Shown piece after piece: positions 50,805-60,628 of a stretch of DNA of 62,300 bases. A model generated the notes under the pieces. It made no database searches and had not been told where the DNA came from. It worked only from the letters and a program-made list of their open reading frames with translations. A program made the position numbers and the translations under genes. Origin of the DNA: Candidatus Avimonas narfae (GTDB lineage Bacteria; Bacillota; Clostridia; Oscillospirales; Acutalibacteraceae); NCBI GenBank assembly GCA_904395335.1, contig CAJFNR010000037.1, positions 1 to 62,300 of the forward strand, given 5' to 3'. Position 1 is the first letter of the stretch, and every line of letters begins with the position of its first letter.

Positions 50805-51515
50805 ATGTTGAGCAGACTAAAATCCTTGGTTCGTTATTTTACCAAAGGCGAGCGGATACTTTGGAGCGTATCCGTCTCCCTGATTTTGGGGGCTTTTTTC
50901 CTGTTTGACAGAGAACAGTATGTTACGCTGGCGGCATCGGTCATTGGGGTAACTTCCCTGATTTTCAACGCCAAGGGCAATCCCTTCGGACAGATCCTCA
51001 TAATCGTTTTTAGCCTGTTATATGGGTATATTTCCTATACTTCTTCGTATTACGGGGAAATGATTACGTACCTGGGTATGACAGCGCCCATGGCCGTCGT
51101 TGCCTTGGTTTCCTGGCTTCGAAATCCTTTCAATGGGAACAAAGCCGAGGTGGAGGTCAACCATCTGAAGGGGAAAGAGGTTGTCCTGATGCTTTTGCTG
51201 ACTGCGGCAGTTACCGCGATTTTTTATTTTATTCTGGCCGCTTTCCATACGGCGAATCTGATCCCCAGCACCGTGTCCGTCACCACGAGCTTTTTGGCCG
51301 TCTATCTGACCTTCCGGAGAAGCGCCTTCTTTGCCGTCGCCTATGCGGCCAACGATATTGTCCTGATTGTCTTATGGATATTGGCCGCCCTGTCCGATAT
51401 CTCCTACGTATCTGTGGTCATTTGTTTTGTCGTCTTTTTTGTCAACGATATGTATGGATTTGTCAATTGGTCGAAGATGAAAAAAAGGCAGGAGGCTTCC
51501 GCTGCCGGAAGGTGA
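50805..51515 (+). CDS. pnuC: nicotinamide riboside/mononucleotide transporter
   Basis: 236-residue membrane protein with about seven helices (VSLILGAFFLFDREQYVTLA, GNPFGQILIIVFSLLYGYIS, AAFHTANLIPSTVSVTTSFL, NDIVLIVLWILAALSD) and the C-terminal FVNDMYGFVNW motif of the PnuC family. Takes up NAD precursors. Not preceded by a recognised NAD riboswitch but by structured element A. Confidence 0.92.
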   Translation: MLSRLKSLVRYFTKGERILWSVSVSLILGAFFLFDREQYVTLAASVIGVTSLIFNAKGNPFGQILIIVFSLLYGYISYTSSYYGEMITYLGMTAPMAVVALVSWLRNPFNGNKAEVEVNHLKGKEVVLMLLLTAAVTAIFYFILAAFHTANLIPSTVSVTTSFLAVYLTFRRSAFFAVAYAANDIVLIVLWILAALSDISYVSVVICFVVFFVNDMYGFVNWSKMKKRQEASAAGR

Positions 51516-51550
51516 AGATTTTTACGATCACTGTGCGTATGGATTTGAGT

Positions 51551-51600
51551 CTATGGAAAAGGGCTTTGCTTCCCTGGGGAAGCAAAGCCCTTTTCCATAG
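51551..51600. terminator. long perfect inverted repeat, terminator
   Basis: CTATGGAAAAGGGCTTTGCTTCC, loop CTGG, and its exact complement: a 23-bp stem. TTTTCC runs sit inside both ends, so it can end transcription of pnuC and of the convergent PC4-like gene. Confidence 0.8.
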
Positions 51601-51640
51601 ACGAGCAGACACCTCCCCGCTGTGGGGAGCGCTCCGCTCT

Positions 51641-51862
51641 TTACAGGTCGATTTCGTTGAGCAAATCGCGCAGCAGGATGATCTCATCCGGGGAAATGGT
51701 CACGCCCTTGCCCATTTTGGTGTGATCAGGTGCCCATTCCCTTATGTCGTATTTGGGGGCACGGTCGTTCCAGCTCACCAGATTCAATTCCTTGGTCCAG
51801 CCGGAGGGGGACTGAGACAACACCCCAAATTCTTTCACAATCTCAAATTTCAGCTCCGCCAT
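51641..51862 (-). CDS. PC4/YdbC-type single-strand nucleic-acid-binding protein
   Basis: 73 residues. FEIVKEFGVLSQSPSGWTKE, LNLVSWNDRAPKYDIREWAP and GVTISPDEIILLRDLL match the YdbC/PC4 (p15) family, dimers that bind single-stranded DNA. Ribosome site AGGAGTGGC before ATG 51862. Confidence 0.88.
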   Translation of the reverse strand: MAELKFEIVKEFGVLSQSPSGWTKELNLVSWNDRAPKYDIREWAPDHTKMGKGVTISPDEIILLRDLLNEIDL

Positions 51863-51901
51863 GGAATGCCACTCCTTTATTTGTTTAAGTATGGACCGGA
51901 G

Positions 51902-52465
51902 TCAGCGGTTTTTCGCCTCCGCAAACAGGTTTCCCCCATGGCAGTCCACACCGACGATCAGAGGAAAGTCCCGGATTTCCAGCCGCTTCACCGCCTCGCA
52001 ACCCAAGTCTTCGAAGGCAATGACCTCGCAGGAAACCACGCTGCGCGCCGCCAGAGCCCCGGCGCCGCCCACTGCGCAGAGATACACCGCTCCGTTGCGC
52101 CGGATCGCTTCCACGACCTCCGGCGAACGGCGGCCTTTGCCAATGGTAGCACATAATCCCAGATCGTGCAAGCGGGGAGTATACGGATCCATTCGTCCCG
52201 AAGTGGTGGGACCACAGGCGCCGATGGGCAGTCCCTCCGGAGCGGGGGTGGAGCCGGAATAATAAATGACGGCATCTCGCAAAGGATACGGCAATGGCTT
52301 TTCCTCGTCCAGCAGGGCCAATATCCGTTTGTGCGCGGCGTCCCGCGATGTGTGGACAATACCGGACAGCAGCACTCGGTCCCCAGCATGGAGACGGGGC
52401 GCCGCCTGCCGCAGTTCACTGGTATGTAATCTTAACGCTCCCGTGGTAGCCAACCTCCCAACCAA
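51902..52465 (-). CDS. class I fumarase/tartrate dehydratase-type beta subunit
   Basis: 187 residues covering only the C-terminal (beta) domain: GDRVLLSGIVHTSRDAAHKR, IGACGPTTSGRMDPYTPRLH and IGKGRRSPEVVEAI are diagnostic. In anaerobes this domain pairs with an iron-sulfur alpha subunit coded next to it; no alpha gene is in this window. The start is unclear: TTG 52465 or TTG 52453 are the only candidates, neither well spaced from GGGAGG. Confidence 0.85.
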   Translation of the reverse strand: MVGRLATTGALRLHTSELRQAAPRLHAGDRVLLSGIVHTSRDAAHKRILALLDEEKPLPYPLRDAVIYYSGSTPAPEGLPIGACGPTTSGRMDPYTPRLHDLGLCATIGKGRRSPEVVEAIRRNGAVYLCAVGGAGALAARSVVSCEVIAFEDLGCEAVKRLEIRDFPLIVGVDCHGGNLFAEAKNR

Positions 52466-52612
52466 TCAGCCCATGATTTTTTGCGGCGGATTTCCGTTCG
52501 CATCCCATCCCTTCGCTCCGGACGGCGGAGGGATGGGCGCTGAGCGCTGTCCCCAGCTTTTTCCCGTTCCGGAGCGGGGAGATTTTCCTCTACAGCCGCC
52601 TGTTTCGGCGGC

Positions 52613-53461
52613 TCATCGAAAAAAGGAGGAATCGCCGGATGGCTGCTCCGGCGCTAAGGGAGCTTCGGCCTGTCCCACCGCCTGTTCCAGCGACTGGACC
52701 AGTTCCTCCAGGCGGAGTCCTGCGGCCTCCTCCTGTTCCCGGAGCTGGGAGCGGGTTTCCTCCACCCGGTCACGGGCTTGCTGCAGCATCCCTTCCATGG
52801 AGGCAAGGCCCTCTTCCAGGGCCTCGATGCCGCTTTCACCCCGGCGGCAGGCTGTATCCAGGAAACGCTGGCCCATGGAGCGCACCTCCATCACCAGGCT
52901 GCCCACGTCGCCCACCAGCTCATCGTACCGGCGGTTCTCCGCCTCCAACTCCCGGATGCGGCGGTCGGCGTCCGCAGCCGGCACCGTCTCCCGGCGGAGC
53001 CGTTCCAGCTCCCGGGCCAGCCGGCTGTTCTCATCCATGAGCCGCGTCTTTTCCTCCTCCAGAGAGGTGGTGCGCTGCGCGGCCTCCTCACAGGCGGCCA
53101 AGCGCTGTTGCAGGCTTTCCTTCTCCCGCCGGATCTCTTCCAGATCTGCCACCTGCCGCTTGAGCGCGCCGGTAAACTGAAGCGAGCCATCCAGCGATTT
53201 TTGAATACGGGCATTTTCCCGCTGCAGATCTTCCACCCGAGCCGTCAGCCTGTCCGCATTTTCCTCCGCCTGTGAAACCTTGCCTGCCGACTCGGATTCC
53301 CGTGCGGCCAGCTCCTGATTTTCCTGAAACAGGCGGTCCCGCTCTTCCTGAAGAACGGCCAGCTCCTCAGCGTGGGTTTTCTGCAGCTCGTCGATATAGT
53401 CGAGCACGTCCTTTTTATTGAATCCGGACAAACTGGTCCGGAACGTCCCAAACTCGGCCAT
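52613..53461 (-). CDS. DivIVA-like coiled-coil protein
   Basis: 282 residues. N-terminal FRTSLSGFNKKDVLDYIDELQ is the DivIVA-type lipid/pole-binding entry; residues about 25-200 are continuous coiled coil, followed by a less regular tail. Likely a cell-division or pole-organising scaffold. ATG 53461 follows GAAGGAGGAAGTCCG. Confidence 0.78.
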   Translation of the reverse strand: MAEFGTFRTSLSGFNKKDVLDYIDELQKTHAEELAVLQEERDRLFQENQELAARESESAGKVSQAEENADRLTARVEDLQRENARIQKSLDGSLQFTGALKRQVADLEEIRREKESLQQRLAACEEAAQRTTSLEEEKTRLMDENSRLARELERLRRETVPAADADRRIRELEAENRRYDELVGDVGSLVMEVRSMGQRFLDTACRRGESGIEALEEGLASMEGMLQQARDRVEETRSQLREQEEAAGLRLEELVQSLEQAVGQAEAPLAPEQPSGDSSFFR

Positions 53462-53670
53462 CGGACTTCCTCCTTCGGTGCGCCGCACATACTTTGTTTA
53501 ATCATACACTGTGTGGCCGAAAATTGCAATGAGCTGTTTTTCGGCCGTTGTTCCGTGGAATGGCAGGAAACCGGGAACAGATACACCATTCCGATCCTCA
53601 TCCGGGACGAAAAGGAACCGGCGCGGTCCGAAGACCGCGCCGGTTGACCACGCAGGATGATGGGAGGCTG

Positions 53671-53793
53671 TTAGCAGCCGCAGCCGCAGCCACTGCGATC
53701 GTTGCCGCAATCATCGTCGCAAAGCAGGAGAAGGATGATGATGAACAGGATCCAGGAGCAGTCACCGTTGCCAAAAAGTCTGCTGATGCACAT
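53671..53793 (-). CDS. 40-residue Cys-rich membrane peptide
   Basis: One hydrophobic helix (CSWILFIIILLLLC) followed by DDDCGNDRSGCGCGC: seven of 40 residues are Cys. Ribosome site AAAGGAGGCGAC 9 bases upstream is excellent. Such short high-Cys peptides are widespread in Clostridia, often spore-related, without known function. Too short for common gene callers. Confidence 0.68.
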   Translation of the reverse strand: MCISRLFGNGDCSWILFIIILLLLCDDDCGNDRSGCGCGC

Positions 53794-54125
53794 CTCTTGT
53801 CGCCTCCTTTCGTTGGTTACATCCCATACTATGTGGCTCCCCGCCGGTTGGTTACTGCGTATATCCGTTGTTGGGACGGTGCAAGCTACAAGGGAAAGGG
53901 GAGAAAGGTATGGGGTATTGCCATCATAGTCTGGACGAGCCCGAAAGGTTCCGCCTGGAGTTCCGGAGACACAGCCGTCCGCATCCTCTCGGGGAGCGAA
54001 CCGGAGGTTCCTTTCCGCCCGTTCCGACAGAGCATGGCGGCGTAAGCGTGCGTGCGGCGGACGTAGGGCGGGATAATCCCGGCCAATCGGCTGTCTTATT
54101 TGGAAATGAGTCCATAAAAGAAGAA

Positions 54126-54148
54126 TTTGACTTTGACTTTCTTTGATC
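54126..54148 (+). promoter_or_regulatory. CtsR operator
   Basis: Heptads TTTGACT (54126-54132), TTTGACT (54132-54138), TTC, TTTGATC (54142-54148). The last two fit the inverse CtsR box TTTGACC-nTn-TTTGACC with two changes. The site covers the -35 box, as expected for repression. Confidence 0.78.
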
Positions 54149-54161
54149 TTTAAAGTATACT
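54133..54161 (+). promoter_or_regulatory. sigma-A promoter of the ctsR operon
   Basis: TTGACT (54133-54138), 17-bp spacer, TATACT (54156-54161), 85 bases before ctsR. Confidence 0.85.
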
Positions 54162-54245
54162 TATGACATGACGGCAGGAATGGTTTCATTAAAAGGTCAG
54201 GGAAGATCAAAAAGCAGCCGTTATCGGAGTAAAGAAGGGAACGAT

Positions 54246-54704
54246 ATGCGCTTAAGCGACGAAATCGCCGCCTACATTTATGGTATTCTGGAACAGGCGG
54301 AAGACGGTTCTGCCGAACTCCAGCGCAACGAGCTGGCGGAGAAACTGGGATGCGTGCCCAGCCAGATCAATTATGTGCTCACTTCGCGGTTCACCCCGGA
54401 GCAGGGATTTGTGGTGGAGAGCCGGCGGGGCGGCGGTGGCTATATCCGTATCCACCGGATCCGGTTCGACCGCCGGGCGTCTCTGCTGATGCACACGGTC
54501 AATGCCATCGGCGAGAGGCTGTCCGCTTCCGCCGCCCGCGCCATCGGGGATAATCTCCGCGCTCAGGGGGCGTTGTCGGCTGAGGCGGCTAGGCTGATGC
54601 AGGCGGCATTGTCCGACCGTTCCTATGCGGCGGTGCCGGTGGAGAAACGGGACGCCCTGCGGGCATCGCTGATGAAGCAGATGCTGACGGCGCAGATCGT
54701 TTAA
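54246..54704 (+). CDS. ctsR: stress regulator CtsR
   Basis: 152 residues. Winged-helix N-terminus (RLSDEIAAYIYGILEQAEDG, LAEKLGCVPSQINYVLTSRF) and the conserved heat-sensing glycine-rich loop RRGGGGYIRI; C-terminal dimer domain. Represses clp genes until heat or McsB phosphorylation inactivates it. It autoregulates through the operator just upstream. ATG 54246 after GTAAAGAAGGGAACG. Confidence 0.96.
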   Translation: MRLSDEIAAYIYGILEQAEDGSAELQRNELAEKLGCVPSQINYVLTSRFTPEQGFVVESRRGGGGYIRIHRIRFDRRASLLMHTVNAIGERLSASAARAIGDNLRAQGALSAEAARLMQAALSDRSYAAVPVEKRDALRASLMKQMLTAQIV

Positions 54705-54801
54705 CACAGGCGGCATTTACTGGAAGAGGAAGAAGCAGTAGGTTCCGAGAATGCATACAATTGGGAAATTTTAGTGCCAAAGATAAAGGAGAGAAGAAAC
54801 C

Positions 54802-55401
54802 ATGATGTGCCAGAACTGCGGGAAGAATCCCGCCACCACCCACGTCAAGCGCACAGTCAACGGCAAAACGGCGGAATGGCATCTGTGCGCGGAATGTGCC
54901 GCCAAGCAGGGACTGGAAAACATGTTCGGCGGCCTAGGCTTTGAGCTGGGAGACTTCTGGGGAAGCCTGTTTGCGGAGCCGTCTACCCGGGAAATGGCAG
55001 ACACGCTCCGCTGCCCCGGCTGTGGCCGCCGCTTCCAGGACATCGCCCAGTCGGGCAAGGTGGGCTGCGCCCAGTGCTACACCACCTTTTACGACCGGCT
55101 GCTTCCCTCCATTCAGCGTATACACGGCAAGACCAAGCACAGCGGAAAGGTGCCGGCTTCCGTGCCGGATACAAAAGCCGCTGCCGTTCCCGCTGTCCCG
55201 GCCGTCGGGGCGGTTCCCTCCGCTCCTGAGGAGCCGGCCGTTCCGTCCCCCGAGCAGGAGCTGAAGAAGCTCCGGGCCCAGCTGGAGACGTGCATTCAGC
55301 AACAGCAATATGAGCAGTGCGCTGTGCTTCGCGACCGCATCCGGGAGCTGGAAAACGGAGAGGCACAGAATCCGAAAAAGGGGGAGACGAACCATGAATA
55401 A
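54802..55401 (+). CDS. mcsA: McsA, activator of McsB
   Basis: 199 residues. Zinc-binding Cys pairs CQNCGKN, CAECAAK, CPGCGRR and CAQCYTT, a Pro/Ala/Val-rich linker (about 120-155, longer than usual) and a C-terminal UVR motif (LKKLRAQLETCIQQQQYEQC). Activates the McsB kinase and links it to ClpC. Overlaps mcsB by 8 bases. Confidence 0.95.
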   Translation: MMCQNCGKNPATTHVKRTVNGKTAEWHLCAECAAKQGLENMFGGLGFELGDFWGSLFAEPSTREMADTLRCPGCGRRFQDIAQSGKVGCAQCYTTFYDRLLPSIQRIHGKTKHSGKVPASVPDTKAAAVPAVPAVGAVPSAPEEPAVPSPEQELKKLRAQLETCIQQQQYEQCAVLRDRIRELENGEAQNPKKGETNHE

Positions 55402-56413
55402 GCCCCGTGAAAAATGGTACCGTCAGAACGGAGCGGAGGGCGATGTGGTCATCAGCACCCGTGTCCGGCTGGCCCGCAACCTTACCGGCGTTCCCTTCCC
55501 GGCTTCCATGAACCCGGAGCAGAAACAAAGCGTGGTGGAGGCGGTGTGCGCTGCCCTCCAGCCGGTGGAGGAGACCTTCCAGCTGGCGGATATGGGCAAG
55601 CTTTCCCCTCGGGACGCTCTGTCCCTGGTGGAGCGCCATTTGATCAGCCCGGAATTCGCCCGCAGCGGCGCGGGCAGCGCTTTGTTGCTCACCGAGGACG
55701 AGGGGACGGCGCTGATGGTCAACGAGGAGGATCACCTGCGCCTGCAGGTGATGCGGCCGGGGCTGGATCTGGACGGGGCCTATGAGCAGGCGGACCGCCT
55801 GGATACTGTTCTGGATGAAACGCTGCATTTTGCCTTTGACCAACGGCTGGGCTATCTGACCCAGTGCCCCACCAACCTGGGCACCGGCATGCGAGCTTCC
55901 CTGATGCTGCATCTGCCCGCTCTGCAGGAGCGGGGAGCCATCCAGCAGCTGGCGGTGACCGTCTCCAAGCTGGGGCTCACCATCCGCGGCATGTACGGCG
56001 AGGGCACCAAGCCACAAGGCGCGATTTATCAGCTGTCCAATCAGGTGACGCTGGGAATTTCGGAGCGGGAGGCCATCGACAACCTGAAGGGTATCGCCGC
56101 CCAGATTATCCGGGAGGAGCGGGCCGGACGGGAGCAATGGAAGCAGAATCCCCACTTTGAGGATATGGTCTGGCGTTCCCTGGGGCTGCTGCGCACGGCG
56201 CGGCTGCTCACCGGGGACGAGTTCATGGCCCTGATGTCCAATCTCCGTGTGGGGGTCGCCATGGGCGTGATCCCCGGCATCCCACTGGAGACGGCAGGGG
56301 CGCTGATCAACGATGTGCAACCGGCCACCCTGATGGCGGCCGCCGGGCGGGATATGGAGCCCGCCGAGCGGGATGCCCTCCGGGCTCGGATCGTGCGCGA
56401 ACGGCTGGCGTAA
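55394..56413 (+). CDS. mcsB: protein-arginine kinase
   Basis: 339 residues, guanido-phosphotransferase fold. VVISTRVRLARNLTGVPFP, NEEDHLRLQVM (substrate loop with Glu) and the ATP-binding arginines around GTKPQGAIYQLSNQ are visible. Phosphorylates arginines to tag proteins for ClpCP and inactivates CtsR. ATG 55394 with GGGGGAGACG upstream. Confidence 0.96.
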   Translation: MNKPREKWYRQNGAEGDVVISTRVRLARNLTGVPFPASMNPEQKQSVVEAVCAALQPVEETFQLADMGKLSPRDALSLVERHLISPEFARSGAGSALLLTEDEGTALMVNEEDHLRLQVMRPGLDLDGAYEQADRLDTVLDETLHFAFDQRLGYLTQCPTNLGTGMRASLMLHLPALQERGAIQQLAVTVSKLGLTIRGMYGEGTKPQGAIYQLSNQVTLGISEREAIDNLKGIAAQIIREERAGREQWKQNPHFEDMVWRSLGLLRTARLLTGDEFMALMSNLRVGVAMGVIPGIPLETAGALINDVQPATLMAAAGRDMEPAERDALRARIVRERLA

Positions 56414-56475
56414 GCCAGTACGATCGCTTGCTTTGCCCAGAGGCGGGGCAGGCGGGAAAGGCAGGGATAAAGAGT

Positions 56476-59001
<2,526 letters not shown>

Positions 59002-59012
59002 ACCGACGAATA

Positions 59013-59056
59013 AAAATGGAGTGGGAAACGCCGCCGCGTTTCCCACTCCATTTTTG
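59013..59056 (+). terminator. terminator of the ctsR operon
   Basis: AATGGAGTGGGAAACG with its complement, 6-base loop, TTTTTG. Confidence 0.93.
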
Positions 59057-59119
59057 TACGGAAAGGGCATTTTTTCACAAGGCCGGTGAGGGGATTGACA
59101 AAGTGAAAAAGATACGCTG

Positions 59120-59153
59120 CTCCAAGATCAGAACATATATTCTGATCTTGGAG
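59120..59153 (+). promoter_or_regulatory. hairpin ahead of the toxin-like gene
   Basis: CTCCAAGATCAGAA (59120-59133), loop CATATA, exact complement (59140-59153), then AGGGGGAGA and the ATG. A 14-bp stem ending right at the ribosome site could limit translation. Confidence 0.6.
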
Positions 59154-59162
59154 AGGGGGAGA

Positions 59163-59729
59163 ATGAGCTGCGTGGGAATTTTGGAGGATATTTTTTCGGC
59201 CGCGTTTTGGGGGGACGAGGCGCCGAAAGTCCCGGACTGGGAGGAATGGATCCACATTCCGATGGGACTAACTCACTGCGAGACCCGCTTAAAACTGGAC
59301 AGGTGCTGGTTTGTGGAGGAAAATAGGCCGATACTGCCTCAGCATCCCCGCTGTCACTGCACATCGGTGCCCCTGCCGTTTTCCCGTGTGCTGAAGGAGG
59401 CGACGTCCGGCTGCATGCTCAGCAAAATCGATCCCTATCTGTTTGATCCGAAGGGGGAATATAAACATCAGAAAGGAAAAATGTTTGAAAGCTGGGGATA
59501 TAGTGTTGCGGATGCGGGATGGCTGCAAAAGGAGTTTGAAAAACAGGCGCTGGAAAAATATGTGGCGGGAGAGTATACTTTGGGAAAATTGGATAAACAA
59601 GGGCAGCGAGTGAGTATACGAATAGAGATACTAAGGAAAGATCGGGCAAGCAAGGTTTCCTTTATTACCGGCTGGATGGTAGAGCCTGACGGTCACATAC
59701 GATTAAATACACCGTTTGGAGGGAAGTAA
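59163..59729 (+). CDS. putative polymorphic-toxin C-terminal module (MuF/DUF6883-like)
   Basis: 188 residues, no signal. CETRLKLDRCWFVEENRPILP and HPRCHCTSVPL form the end of a phage MuF-like head-morphogenesis module; the C-terminal 100 residues (DPYLFDPKGEYKHQKGKMFE, SIRIEILRKDRASKVSFITG) look like the small domains often fused as toxin tips in MuF-type polymorphic toxins. Only the rear part of such a toxin is present, so this is probably a remnant or a stand-alone cassette. A small acidic gene follows 1 base later, as expected for an immunity gene. Confidence 0.6.
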   Translation: MSCVGILEDIFSAAFWGDEAPKVPDWEEWIHIPMGLTHCETRLKLDRCWFVEENRPILPQHPRCHCTSVPLPFSRVLKEATSGCMLSKIDPYLFDPKGEYKHQKGKMFESWGYSVADAGWLQKEFEKQALEKYVAGEYTLGKLDKQGQRVSIRIEILRKDRASKVSFITGWMVEPDGHIRLNTPFGGK

Positions 59730-59730
59730 C

Positions 59731-59997
59731 ATGAAAGAAATGGACTGCGTGGAAGTTATCGTGGAAAAAGAATGCTACGCGAAGGAGGGCGTTCATAAAG
59801 GGATGCAGGGCTGGATTTGCCATCCTGAATTTGTAGGCGGAACGTGGCTGGTGAATTTTCCCCAGTGCGGAGAAAAGGATGATATAGCGGAAATCTCCAT
59901 AAAGGAAACCGATTTGAAATTACTGCCCAGTATGGATGCCAGTATAAATGAACGTATACACGCCGCTTTTGAAAAGAATCCGGCTGGAGATAAATAA
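59731..59997 (+). CDS. putative immunity protein
   Basis: 88 residues, acidic (VIVEKECYAKEGVHKGMQGW, ISIKETDLKLLP). The V-x-E-K-..-Y-A-K-E-G-V-H-K-G-M-x-G-W-I pattern is common in small genes that follow MuF-type toxin tips in Clostridia. Ribosome site TGGAGGGAAG. Role inferred from position and pattern only. Confidence 0.58.
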   Translation: MKEMDCVEVIVEKECYAKEGVHKGMQGWICHPEFVGGTWLVNFPQCGEKDDIAEISIKETDLKLLPSMDASINERIHAAFEKNPAGDK

Positions 59998-59998
59998 C

Positions 59999-60100
59999 AT
60001 GAAAGAAAAGGGCTGCGTGAAAATTTCCGTAAGAACGGTTGAAAGCAAATCTCTAAGATACACACAAAGCGGTCTATGGACAAAAAAGGATCGTCGGTAA
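59999..60100 (+). pseudogene. truncated second copy of the immunity gene
   Basis: 33 codons starting ATGAAAGAAAAGGGCTGCGT, which repeats the first 20 bases of the preceding immunity gene with few changes (MKEKGCVKISV against MKEMDCVEVIV) and then diverges and stops. Likely the stump of a second immunity gene left after recombination. Confidence 0.5.
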
Positions 60101-60118
60101 AACCGGCGATCCTTTTTG
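60082..60118. terminator. bidirectional terminator
   Basis: AAAAAGGATCG(T)CGGT with ACCGGCGATCCTTTTT, one G-T pair; T-runs on both strands. Lies between convergent units. Confidence 0.9.
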
Positions 60119-60122
60119 CATC

Positions 60123-60611
60123 TTAGATTGTCGGCTCCTCTGGCCGCCAGCCTTTGCACACGTCCACCCAGCCCGCCGCCCGGGAGAGGGTTTCCAGTTC
60201 CTCACAGGTCAGCTCGATGGCGGAATTGGCGCTGCCACAGGCGGGGAATACGGTGGCGAACCGGCGTAGCGATTCGTCCAGATAGACTGCAACCCCTTCC
60301 GGGTTGGCAAAGGGGCACACACCGCCCACCGGATGGCCGGTAAGGGCCTCCACCCGTTCCCGTTCCGGCATTTTGGCCTTGCAGCCGAAAGCGGCCTTGA
60401 AGCGGGTGTTGTCGATCCGGGCGTCCCCAGCCGCCACCAGCAGCAAGCAGCCGTCGCCCTTTAGGAAAGACAGGGTTTTGGCAATGCGGGCAGGTTCCAC
60501 CTGTAGGGCCGCCGCGGCTAGCTCCACCGTGGCGCTGGATACGGGGAATTCCCGCACCGCACCGTCCTTGTGCCAAGCCCGCAGATATTCCTTGACGGTT
60601 TGAAGCGACAT
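60123..60611 (-). CDS. YbaK/EbsC-type aminoacyl-tRNA deacylase
   Basis: 162 residues. FPVSSATVELAAAALQVEPA, IAKTLSFLKGDGCLLLVAAG, ARIDNTRFKAAFGCKAKMPE and VGGVCPFANPEGVAVYLDES match the YbaK/ProX editing family, which hydrolyses mischarged aminoacyl-tRNAs. ATG 60611 is preferred (GGGAGG 11 bases upstream) to GTG 60620. 17 bases after metY's stop on the same strand, so they may be cotranscribed. Confidence 0.88.
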   Translation of the reverse strand: MSLQTVKEYLRAWHKDGAVREFPVSSATVELAAAALQVEPARIAKTLSFLKGDGCLLLVAAGDARIDNTRFKAAFGCKAKMPERERVEALTGHPVGGVCPFANPEGVAVYLDESLRRFATVFPACGSANSAIELTCEELETLSRAAGWVDVCKGWRPEEPTI

Positions 60612-60628
60612 AGCACACACCGCCTCCC

